Below, in pieces: positions 1-5,447 of a stretch of 6,062 nt of DNA. A model generated the notes under the pieces. It was not told where the DNA came from. It made no database searches and saw only the letters and a list, made by a program, of their open reading frames with translations. The stretch is from contig JBOFFC010000129.1 in assembly GCA_051648405.1 (NCBI GenBank), forward strand, positions 1 through 6,062, read 5' to 3'. The stretch's first letter is position 1. Every line of letters starts with the position of its first letter. The stretch comes from JBOFFC01 sp051648405. GTDB taxonomy: Bacteria; Planctomycetota; Planctomycetia; Pirellulales; Lacipirellulaceae. The translations under genes were made by a program, and so were the position numbers.

Positions 1-619
1 CACGCTTGAGACGCAGCACGCGGGTCGCCCCGATCGCCCCCGCCGCAGCCGCCAGGCCGGGCAGCGCTACGAACGACTCGTCGCAGCCGATCGACTTGGC
101 GCCCTCGACGACCAGCGAGCGGAGCGGCTCGGGGAGGGCCCCCGTCGGGAACGGCGCCCACGGCGGGGGGGGCTCGCGTCGCGGGGCCTCCACCGGCCCG
201 GCCCGATCGACGAGCGAACGCACGACCGCCGGATCGGCGCCGCGCTCGACCAAGGCGGTCGCCTCGCGCAGCGTGTCGCGTAGACGCCGCCGCTCGGCAG
301 CCGCCGCCACGTCGCGGGCGTAGCTCGCCGCGTGCAGGCCACTGACGGCTTCCTGCGACAGCGAGACGAGCACGTCCTTCGCGTCGCGCTCGTCGGGCAT
401 CTTCCGCCGCACTTCGGAAACAACGGCGGGGACCTCGACCGGTTTGCCGCTGGCGTGGCGCTCTAGCAGCACGCCGAGGATCACCGCCAGCGCGGGGTCG
501 GCGAGGTCCGCCGGGCGGACGATCGGCGCGACCTCGGCGAGGCGCTCGGGGTCGAACAGCAACGAGGCGACGAGCGCCCGCTCGGCGTCGGGGGCGAGTA
601 AGGAGTTCGGCGTGGTCAT
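1..619 (-). CDS. DnaB N-terminal domain / DUF3987 protein, 3' part beyond left edge
   Basis: An open frame of 206 codons starts at the ATG 619-617 and continues past the left edge without a stop, so the gene is partial. Residues about 10-75 look like the DnaB helicase N-terminal domain: 'DAERALVASLLFDPERL' is followed by 'DPALAVILGVLLERHASGKP', the usual helical pattern. After a charged, Pro-rich linker (about 140-158), residues 160-206 match the opening of DUF3987 ('ALPEPLRSLVVEGAKSIGCD', then 'FVALPGLAAAAGAIG'). In known relatives DUF3987 carries a P-loop ATPase further on, which would lie outside this window. The combination is typical of primase/helicase-like proteins of phages and integrated elements, so a role in DNA replication is inferred. 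The start overlaps the stop of the preceding 53-residue gene (ATGA), and GAGGGG lies about 8 bases upstream. A run of eight C in the coding strand (near 165-172) sits in the linker; the frame stays consistent across it. Confidence 0.82.
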   Translation of the reverse strand, partial: MTTPNSLLAPDAERALVASLLFDPERLAEVAPIVRPADLADPALAVILGVLLERHASGKPVEVPAVVSEVRRKMPDERDAKDVLVSLSQEAVSGLHAASYARDVAAAAERRRLRDTLREATALVERGADPAVVRSLVDRAGPVEAPRREPPPPWAPFPTGALPEPLRSLVVEGAKSIGCDESFVALPGLAAAAGAIGATRVLRLKR

Positions 620-777
620 CGGGTCGCCCCCTCGCGCCGCAGCGCGACCATCACGGTGACGGCCGCGTCGAGCGCCTCGTCGGCGTCGATCACCGGCAGC
701 GCCCGGCGTTGCGCCGCGGCGATCGTGTCGAGGGGCCGGCGCTCGGGGACGGCGTGAGACTTCAGGCGAAGCGCCAT
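616..777 (-). CDS. 53-residue protein of unknown function
   Basis: This short gene encodes 53 residues and is not recognised as any family. It starts MALRLKSHAV; the middle and end are Ala/Leu-rich and probably helical ('DADEALDAAVTVMVAL'), with many Arg residues at both ends and no membrane segment or Cys cluster. I chose the ATG at 777 because a GGAG (786-789) sits 8 bases upstream. The same frame is open to a TTG at 831, but that start has no comparable ribosome site and would run through an inverted repeat. The stop overlaps the ATG of the DnaB-N/DUF3987 gene by the ATGA arrangement, which suggests coupled translation and therefore a real gene. By position it could be a small accessory or DNA-binding partner of the replication protein, but nothing in its sequence proves that. 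Confidence 0.6.
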   Translation of the reverse strand: MALRLKSHAVPERRPLDTIAAAQRRALPVIDADEALDAAVTVMVALRREGATR

Positions 778-785
778 GACCACAA

Positions 786-789
786 CTCC
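786..789 (-). promoter_or_regulatory. Ribosome binding site deciding start at 777
   Basis: GGAG on the minus strand lies 8 bases before the ATG at 777. It supports the short form of the 53-residue protein over an upstream TTG start at 831. Confidence 0.55.
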
Positions 790-808
790 AGTGGGGGGAG
801 AGATCCCG

Positions 809-829
809 GCAACCGCGTAAGTCGGTTGC
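809..829. repeat. Perfect 7-bp inverted repeat between genes
   Basis: The arms GCAACCG (809-815) and CGGTTGC (823-829) flank a 7-base loop. The right arm also belongs to an 8-base palindrome GTTGCAAC (825-832). The structure lies in the 104-bp gap between the winged-helix-type gene and the 53-residue gene, about 30-50 bases before the latter's start. No T-run follows on the minus strand, so it is not a standard terminator. An operator, an attenuating hairpin or an RNA-processing site are all possible. Confidence 0.5.
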
Positions 830-881
830 AACGGTCCCCACTGTGCCGCGCGTCGCGGCCCATAGCAGTCGATACCGCGGT

Positions 882-1868
882 CTACACTGGTTTCACCAGT
901 TTGTAGCCGTACCCGTTGCTCGCGTTCGCGGGCGCTAGAACGCCGCTCCGCTTCAACTCGGCCAGCGTCGCCTTGACCGTCGCCTCGCCGTGGATGAAGC
1001 CGGCGTTCGCAAGCTTATCGAGCACGTCGGCAGTCGACCTTGCCGGACCATCGCCGAGCACTTTCACGACGTCGCGTTGACTCTCGGTGCGTAGCTCGGC
1101 GGGTCGATCCGACGTCTCCCCTTGCGCCGGCGGTTGCTCCACCGACGGCTTCGCCTCGTCCGCACTACGAAGTCCCTTCGCGTGCGAGTCGAGCGCGTAG
1201 GCCATGCTGTCGGCCGTGAACGCTTCGTTCTCCCGGGCGATGGCCGCGAGTTGGGGGTCGCTGGGGTGGCGGCTGGCGGCGGATTCGCGTGAATCCCGAG
1301 CGCCCGGCGAATGTGCCGCCGCCGCCGCGAGGTCCGGGTCGCGACGGTCTAGCGTCTCGCAACAGATACGCACGATTGCAAGTGGACCGTGGAGTGCGTG
1401 GCGGCAACGGTAGAACTCTTCTACGCCGTTCTCCTGCCGGCCAACTCGTTGGGCGGCGTCGAGCACCGACGGCCACAACGCATACACTTGAAGCAGGTTC
1501 CACTGCAGGATGTCGGCGCTGGTGTCACGGAAGGCCTCCGCGTTCGCGGCGGCGAACAACTCGCCAAGCTCGGCAGCGGCGTTCAGACTCTCGCCGATCG
1601 CCGCGCTCAACCTTGGTAGGCTCCCCCGATCAACGCCTTCATCCAAGCGGCCGCACCGCTCTAAAATCCACCCCACAAACCGTATGACGGCAGGCAGTAG
1701 GGAGCGCGCGTGGGGGTCCGCACGCTCGGCAAGCTGGCCTTCCGCGTCGTCGGGGATCGGCCACCGCTCGCGGAGGGCCCGCTCGATCAGACGAGTGTCG
1801 CGGGACCCTGCTTCGCGCAGGCACCCCCCAAGCCCCCCCGGCTCGGCGGTCGAGTCCTCGGCGTCCAT
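882..1868 (-). CDS. Hypothetical protein with C-terminal winged-helix-like domain
   Basis: This gene encodes 328 residues. I set the start at the ATG 1868-1866 because GGAG lies 7 bases upstream (1876-1879). The in-frame ATG at 1931 lies upstream of the predicted -10 box and would not be transcribed from that promoter. Residues about 23-39 hold 'RDTRLIERALRERWPIP', a motif I associate with hypothetical proteins of Planctomycetes. Residues 40-175 are predicted mostly helical and contain several Trp and Cys residues. A low-complexity, acidic/Pro-rich stretch (about 180-258) acts as a linker. The last 65 residues look like a winged helix: 'SQRDVVKVLGDGPARSTADV', then a recognition-type helix in 'GEATVKATLAELKRSGVL', then a beta hairpin 'GYGYKLVKPV'. 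DNA binding is therefore inferred, either as a regulator of this module or as a replication or partition accessory. It heads the three-gene module that ends in the DnaB-N/DUF3987 protein. Confidence 0.75.
   Translation of the reverse strand: MDAEDSTAEPGGLGGCLREAGSRDTRLIERALRERWPIPDDAEGQLAERADPHARSLLPAVIRFVGWILERCGRLDEGVDRGSLPRLSAAIGESLNAAAELGELFAAANAEAFRDTSADILQWNLLQVYALWPSVLDAAQRVGRQENGVEEFYRCRHALHGPLAIVRICCETLDRRDPDLAAAAAHSPGARDSRESAASRHPSDPQLAAIARENEAFTADSMAYALDSHAKGLRSADEAKPSVEQPPAQGETSDRPAELRTESQRDVVKVLGDGPARSTADVLDKLANAGFIHGEATVKATLAELKRSGVLAPANASNGYGYKLVKPV
886..900. repeat. Short inverted repeat at end of gene
   Basis: ACTGG (886-890) and CCAGT (896-900) flank a 5-base loop, inside the last codons of the winged-helix-type gene. 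It is short enough to be chance. It could form a small hairpin near the transcript's stop codon, without a T-run. Confidence 0.3.
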
Positions 1869-1897
1869 TGCGTCTCTCCGCGGGCGGCGGGTCGCGG

Positions 1898-1913
1898 GTG
1901 GCAAGCATGCCAC
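1898..1913. promoter_or_regulatory. Perfect 6-bp inverted repeat at predicted +1, candidate operator
   Basis: GTGGCA and TGCCAC flank a 4-base centre (AGCA). The repeat begins where transcription from the adjacent -10 box is expected (about 1912-1913) and covers roughly +1 to +15. A repressor bound here would block the promoter. Alternatively the transcript would begin with a stable 5' hairpin. Autoregulation by the winged-helix-like product of the gene itself is a natural guess, not shown by sequence. Confidence 0.5.
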
Positions 1914-1918
1914 TTCGC

Positions 1919-1947
1919 ATTCTAGCCGCATCGACAGCGGAGCGCAA
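1919..1947 (-). promoter_or_regulatory. Sigma-70-type promoter of the left module
   Basis: On the minus strand TTGCGC (1947-1942) and TAGAAT (1924-1919) are separated by exactly 17 bases. The -10 box differs from consensus at one base; the -35 keeps TTG. Expected +1 is about 1912, giving a 5' leader of about 44 bases to the ATG at 1868. It is the best promoter match I found in the window. Confidence 0.65.
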
Positions 1948-1963
1948 CGCGGCTACCTCCCAA

Positions 1964-1987
1964 GCCAAGAAACGGCATCGACGCCGC
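1964..1987 (-). terminator. Weak candidate terminator after the GH130 gene
   Basis: On the minus strand CGGC (1986-1983) pairs with GCCG (1976-1973) around a 6-base loop, with one extra G-U pair possible, and is followed by TTTCTTGG. The stem is only 4-5 bp and the T-run is interrupted, so termination would be leaky. It is the only terminator-like element in the gap after the four-gene run. Confidence 0.22.
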
Positions 1988-2028
1988 GCGTTCGGCCCCC
2001 TCCGGATAGTAAACGGCCCGCTCACCGG

Positions 2029-3030
2029 CTACCGGACCATTGGGCGTCTCCGGGGCGTCGCGTCGGGCGCCGGGCATTCGCGGAGGTAGTCCAGGACGCT
2101 CGAGAGTTGCGTCGTCGCGAGCGCGATCACCGTGTCGGCGCCGCCGTAGTAGACGCGGATCGTCCCGGTCCCTGCGTCGAGGACCCAGCCGCACGGGAAC
2201 GCCACCCCTCCGACGTCCCCCTCGCGTTCGTAGGGGGCTTCGGGGCTGAAGACCCATTCGTCGCTGCGGCGCAGGACGCGCGTGGGGTCCTCTAGGTCAA
2301 GCAGCGCGAGCCCCAGTCGGTAGAGGCACCCCCCCGGCGTGTGCCTCACCCCGTGGTAGAGCAGCAGCCAACCCTCGGGCGTTTCGAGCGGCGGGGGGCT
2401 GAGGCCGATCTTGTTGGCGTCCCACCAGGCCCCGCGCCGCGCGTGCAGCAGGATGTGGTGGTCTCCCCAATGGGTCAAGTCGTGCGAGAACGACATCCAG
2501 ATGTGCGCCCCCCAGCTCCCGGCCGAGACGGGTCGGTGGATCATCGCGTAGCGGCCCCCGAAGCGCCGCGGGAAGATCGCGGCGTCCTTGTCCTCGGGGG
2601 GCATCACCGGCCCGAGGCGTTCGAACGACGTGAAGTCCTTGGTGCTGGCGAGGGACACCATCGGGCCGCTGTGCGAGTACGCGGTGTAGGCGACGATCCA
2701 TTCGTCGCGCTCCGGGACCCAGGTGAGCCGCGGGTCTTCGACCCCCCACGCCTCTTCGGTGAAGTTCTCGATGTCGGGGGCGAAGCTCGGCTTCGGGTCG
2801 ATCCGCCAGTTCGAGACACCGTCGTGGCTGCGCGCCACCGTCAGGTGGGAATGCCCGCGCCGGTCCTCGACCCGCGCCAACAGGACCGTCTCGTCCCCCA
2901 ACTGACAGGCGCCGGCGTTGAAGACGGAGTGCGCGGGGTAGGGCCAGTCTTTGGCGGTGAGGATCGGGTTGCTGGGGTGCCTCAGGAAGAGCTCACCGTA
3001 CAAGCTGCTTGACCTCGGAGAGAAAGACAT
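2029..3030 (-). CDS. GH130 family glycoside phosphorylase/hydrolase
   Basis: The 333-residue product is a five-bladed beta-propeller enzyme of glycoside hydrolase family 130. Characterised members mostly phosphorolyse beta-mannosides, releasing mannose-1-phosphate; some subgroups hydrolyse instead. Family signatures run in order: 'RHPSNPILTAKDWP' (17-30), 'NAGACQLGDETVLLARVEDR' (38-57), 'WGVEDPRL' (95-102) with Asp99, which aligns with the known catalytic general acid, 'PRRFGGRYAMIHRP' (154-167), 'WDANKIGL' (203-210), 'LLLYHGV' (222-228) and 'YYGGAD' (294-299). The basic residues Arg167, Lys207 and His226 sit in motifs that help bind phosphate in phosphorylases, so phosphorolysis is likelier than hydrolysis; this is inference. 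No signal peptide is seen, so it should act in the cytoplasm. It is the last gene of the run, 55 bases after the barrel-protein gene. The ATG at 3030 lacks a clear ribosome site; a TTG ten codons in has GAGG about 9 bases before it and is an alternative start. The linkage specificity cannot be told. Confidence 0.9.
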   Translation of the reverse strand: MSFSPRSSSLYGELFLRHPSNPILTAKDWPYPAHSVFNAGACQLGDETVLLARVEDRRGHSHLTVARSHDGVSNWRIDPKPSFAPDIENFTEEAWGVEDPRLTWVPERDEWIVAYTAYSHSGPMVSLASTKDFTSFERLGPVMPPEDKDAAIFPRRFGGRYAMIHRPVSAGSWGAHIWMSFSHDLTHWGDHHILLHARRGAWWDANKIGLSPPPLETPEGWLLLYHGVRHTPGGCLYRLGLALLDLEDPTRVLRRSDEWVFSPEAPYEREGDVGGVAFPCGWVLDAGTGTIRVYYGGADTVIALATTQLSSVLDYLRECPAPDATPRRRPMVR

Positions 3031-3085
3031 GTTGGTTTGGCCCGGTCCATGGGTTAGGAGTGAAGGTGACTCTGAGTTGTGAACG

Positions 3086-4162
3086 TTAGACGACGGCCGG
3101 CTCGTCCTGCTCCGCAGCGCGGAGGGCTGCGGAGTCGGTGCGGCTCAGCAGTTCGGTCCACAAGAACGCGAGGGTCGACTCGGCGCCTTGGTTGCGGTTG
3201 GGGCCGTCTCGCTGGATGCCGTCCATGCACGAGCCGTCGTCCTCGTTCGCGACCGCTACGCAGAGGCTGTTGGCGCCGCGGAACCACGCCCTAGCGCGGG
3301 CGAAGCTCGCGAGGTAACGCTCGCCGCCGGCGCGCATCGACCCGGCGATCGCCGCGGCGGCCATCGTCGAGGCCTCGACCGGCTGCTGGTCGTAGAGCGA
3401 CTTCTCTTCGCCGTGCGAGTACCACTCGGTGTTGCCGATCGGCCAGAAGACCCCGTCGGTGGTGGTCGCCTCGTCGAGGAACGCGAACGACTCCTCGGCG
3501 ACGCCGAGGAAGTCCGCGTCGGGCCAACGCTCGGCGGCGTCGAACATCGCGTGCGGCAGCACGGCGTTGGCGTAGGTCATCCGCGACTCGAACCACTGCC
3601 AGTCGTCGCGGCGGGATCGGCGGAAGCACTCGACCAAACGGTCGGCCGCGAGCCGCGCGACGGCCTCCATCGGGCCGATTCCTTGGACCCCCGCACGCCA
3701 CAGGATGACCCACGCCTGCACGGTGTAGGCCTGCGCGCGAATGCTGCGGAGCTCGGCGAGGGGTTCCAGGAGCGAGTCAAGCAGCTCTCGGGCCAGGTCG
3801 CGAAAGCCACTCGGCAACGGGCTCGCGAGCACCTCGGCGAGAGCCAGCACGGCCTGCCCTTGGCAGTCGCCGGTCCCGCCGGCGTCGAGCCAGCCGCGCT
3901 GGTAGCTGAGGAAGTTGTGGAACCCACGGACCGGAGCGCGGGCGTGTTCGAGGAAGCTAAGGTAGCAGGCGACTCTCGAGAGCATCGGGTGGTCGGGCCG
4001 GTCACTCCACAGCCGCACACACAGCCGCAGGGCACGGGCGTTGTCGTCGGTCGTGTAGCCGCTCTCGCGGCGTGGCAGGCTGTAGATGGCGTGCTGGATG
4101 AGCCCGGTCGAGTCGGTCATCCGGTCGAGGTGCGTGAGCGAGAGCAGGTTGCGAGTGTTCAT
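3086..4162 (-). CDS. (alpha/alpha)-barrel-like protein, glycosyltransferase partner
   Basis: This 358-residue protein matches the C-terminal half of long bacterial proteins usually labelled glycosyltransferase, in which a GT4 domain is fused to a helical, six-hairpin-type domain. Here the half is a separate gene. Recognisable segments are 'HLDRMTDSTGLIQHA' (11-25), 'GYTTDDNARAL' (35-45), 'WQWFESRMTYANAVLPHA' (188-205), 'QPVEAS' (260-265) and 'NRNQGAESTLAFLW' (322-335). The paired Asp39/Asp40 and the conserved Glu192, Glu263 and Glu328 are plausible active-site acids, but the family's reaction is unknown to me; trimming, lysis or epimerisation of the partner enzyme's product are options. No signal peptide is present. 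The ATG at 4162 overlaps the glycosyltransferase stop (ATGA), with AGGA 7 bases upstream, which indicates translational coupling. The same frame stays open upstream to 5467, but that part is out of frame with the glycosyltransferase and is not coding. Confidence 0.85.
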   Translation of the reverse strand: MNTRNLLSLTHLDRMTDSTGLIQHAIYSLPRRESGYTTDDNARALRLCVRLWSDRPDHPMLSRVACYLSFLEHARAPVRGFHNFLSYQRGWLDAGGTGDCQGQAVLALAEVLASPLPSGFRDLARELLDSLLEPLAELRSIRAQAYTVQAWVILWRAGVQGIGPMEAVARLAADRLVECFRRSRRDDWQWFESRMTYANAVLPHAMFDAAERWPDADFLGVAEESFAFLDEATTTDGVFWPIGNTEWYSHGEEKSLYDQQPVEASTMAAAAIAGSMRAGGERYLASFARARAWFRGANSLCVAVANEDDGSCMDGIQRDGPNRNQGAESTLAFLWTELLSRTDSAALRAAEQDEPAVV

Positions 4163-5394
4163 CCCGGCTTCCTTTCGAGGAGAGAGTCGCGTAGCCAGTC
4201 GCTCGCGACGGGAATCGTAGTCGAGGCTGATGCCTGGGCCGTCCGGGTCTTCGACGCCGCGGCGTCGCCGAAGGCGTCGAGGTACATCCGCCCGACGTTT
4301 GGCCAGAACATGGGAGTCACGTACTCGTAGGCGGCCCGGCGCACCCGCCCGAGCAGTGCGGAGTCGGTCAACAGCCGCAACGCGGCATCGGCCATCGCGT
4401 CGTGGTCGGCGAACGGCACGAGCAGCCCGCGTCCGTCGGCGAGCACCTCCTGGGCGTAGAGGTAGGGCGTGCTGATCACCGCGCCCACGGTCGCCATCGC
4501 GTAAGCCATCGTCCCGCTGGCGATCTGGTCCTTGCCGGGGTACGGAGTTACGAACACGTCGCAGGCTTGCAGGTGCGTCAGCAACTCGTCGATCTCTAGA
4601 AAGCGGTTGACGAAGCGGATGTTGGCGGCGACCCCTAACTCCTCGGCGAGCAGCACTAGGCTCTCGCGGTACGACTCTCCTTCCCAACGCTTCACCAGGG
4701 GGTGCGTCGCCCCCACGATGAGGTAGATCGCGTCGGGGATCTCGGCGACGATCCGCGGCATCGCGCGGATCATGTGGGCCAGCCCCTTGCCGCGACTGAT
4801 GAGCCCGAAGGTACAGAGGACACGCCTCCCCGCGCAGTCGATCTCGGCTTTGTGCCGCTCGTCGCGCTCGAACGGCGCGTGGGGGACGCCGTGGGGGATG
4901 ACCGCGACGCGGTCGCCGCTGACGTCGTAGACGTCGGCGAGCAAGTCGGCCGCGACTTGCGTCATCACCACCACGCGCTGGCTGCGGGCGGCGAGCTCGC
5001 GCACGATCCGCAGCGGCGCCTCGGGGGGCGCCGTGAGTAGCGTGTGGAACGTCGTGACGATCGGCTTCGAGCAGGCCGCGGTGAACTCGAGCACGCGGTC
5101 TCCCCACTCGCCGGGGTAGAGCCCGAACTCGTGCTGCAAGCTGACGACGTTCCACGGCCCCTCGTTGGCGAGCTGCGCGGCGTAGCGGTAGGAGTTCGCG
5201 CGGCTGTTGTCGATGTGGTGGACAACGCGGCGTTCGTCGCCGGGGATCGAGCGGGTCTTCTCGATCGCGGCGATCGAAGAGACAGCGGCCCCGGCGGCGA
5301 GGTCGGTCGCGTCCGCGAGGTCCTCGGTGAACGTCGCCAACCCGCACTCTTCGGGTCGGTAAGTCGATACGAACAATGGTCTCACGAGCAACAT
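4159..5394 (-). CDS. GT4-type glycosyltransferase (GT-B fold)
   Basis: The 411-residue product is a retaining-type GT-B glycosyltransferase of the GT4 class, moving a sugar from a nucleotide-sugar donor to an unknown acceptor. The N-terminal acceptor domain shows 'STYRPEECGLATFTEDL' (10-26), 'LQHEFGLYPGEWG' (86-98) and 'TFHTLL' (115-120). The C-terminal donor domain shows 'IPHGVP' (166-171), 'FGLISRGKG' (196-204) with the Arg/Lys pair that contacts donor phosphate in GT4 enzymes, and a stretch from 'TPYPGKDQIASGT' (283-295) to 'YAQEVLADGRG' (313-323), where Glu316 matches the second Glu of the EX7E motif and the first position is not Glu. There is no membrane segment or signal peptide, so it is cytoplasmic. 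The ATG at 5394 is preceded 6 bases away by AAGGAGG. A GTG at 5451 overlapping the upstream stop would add 19 residues unlike the family and is less likely. Relatives often carry the next gene's domain as one polypeptide; here the two are split. Confidence 0.9.
   Translation of the reverse strand: MLLVRPLFVSTYRPEECGLATFTEDLADATDLAAGAAVSSIAAIEKTRSIPGDERRVVHHIDNSRANSYRYAAQLANEGPWNVVSLQHEFGLYPGEWGDRVLEFTAACSKPIVTTFHTLLTAPPEAPLRIVRELAARSQRVVVMTQVAADLLADVYDVSGDRVAVIPHGVPHAPFERDERHKAEIDCAGRRVLCTFGLISRGKGLAHMIRAMPRIVAEIPDAIYLIVGATHPLVKRWEGESYRESLVLLAEELGVAANIRFVNRFLEIDELLTHLQACDVFVTPYPGKDQIASGTMAYAMATVGAVISTPYLYAQEVLADGRGLLVPFADHDAMADAALRLLTDSALLGRVRRAAYEYVTPMFWPNVGRMYLDAFGDAAASKTRTAQASASTTIPVASDWLRDSLLERKPG
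4170..4181 (-). promoter_or_regulatory. Ribosome site with small hairpin before barrel-protein gene
   Basis: On the minus strand TCCT-CGAA-AGGA forms a 4-bp stem with a 4-base loop, and its right arm AGGA is the ribosome site 7 bases before the ATG at 4162. Pairing would hide the site until a ribosome finishing the glycosyltransferase melts it, which fits coupling. The stem is short. Confidence 0.35.
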
Positions 5395-5400
5395 GTCTCG

Positions 5401-5415
5401 CCTCCTTCGAGGAAG
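5401..5415 (-). promoter_or_regulatory. Strong ribosome site, possibly masked by hairpin, before GT gene
   Basis: AAGGAGG (5407-5401) lies 6 bases before the ATG at 5394 and fixes that start. In the transcript CUUCC (5415-5411) can pair with GGAGG (5405-5401) around the loop UCGAA, giving a 5-bp stem with one G-U pair that would hide the site. Confidence 0.45.
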
Positions 5416-5447
5416 TGTCGAGCCGACCGATCGTCTGGGTGCGGGGC

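Noticed and set aside
1869..1931. Longer start (ATG at 1931) for the winged-helix-type gene
   Set aside because: It lies upstream of the predicted -10 box, the extension has no supporting pattern, and the ATG at 1868 has a good ribosome site.
1510..2295. 261-codon plus-strand frame spanning the module boundary
   Set aside because: It runs through two minus-strand genes and the promoter, is Arg/Ser-rich and has no family features.
2341..3012. 223-codon plus-strand frame antisense to the GH130 gene
   Set aside because: The GH130 frame carries every family motif; the opposite frame has none.
3188..4330. 380-codon open frame on the plus strand
   Set aside because: It is antisense to the well-supported barrel-protein and GT genes, shows no recognisable motifs and reads as a GC-rich shadow frame.
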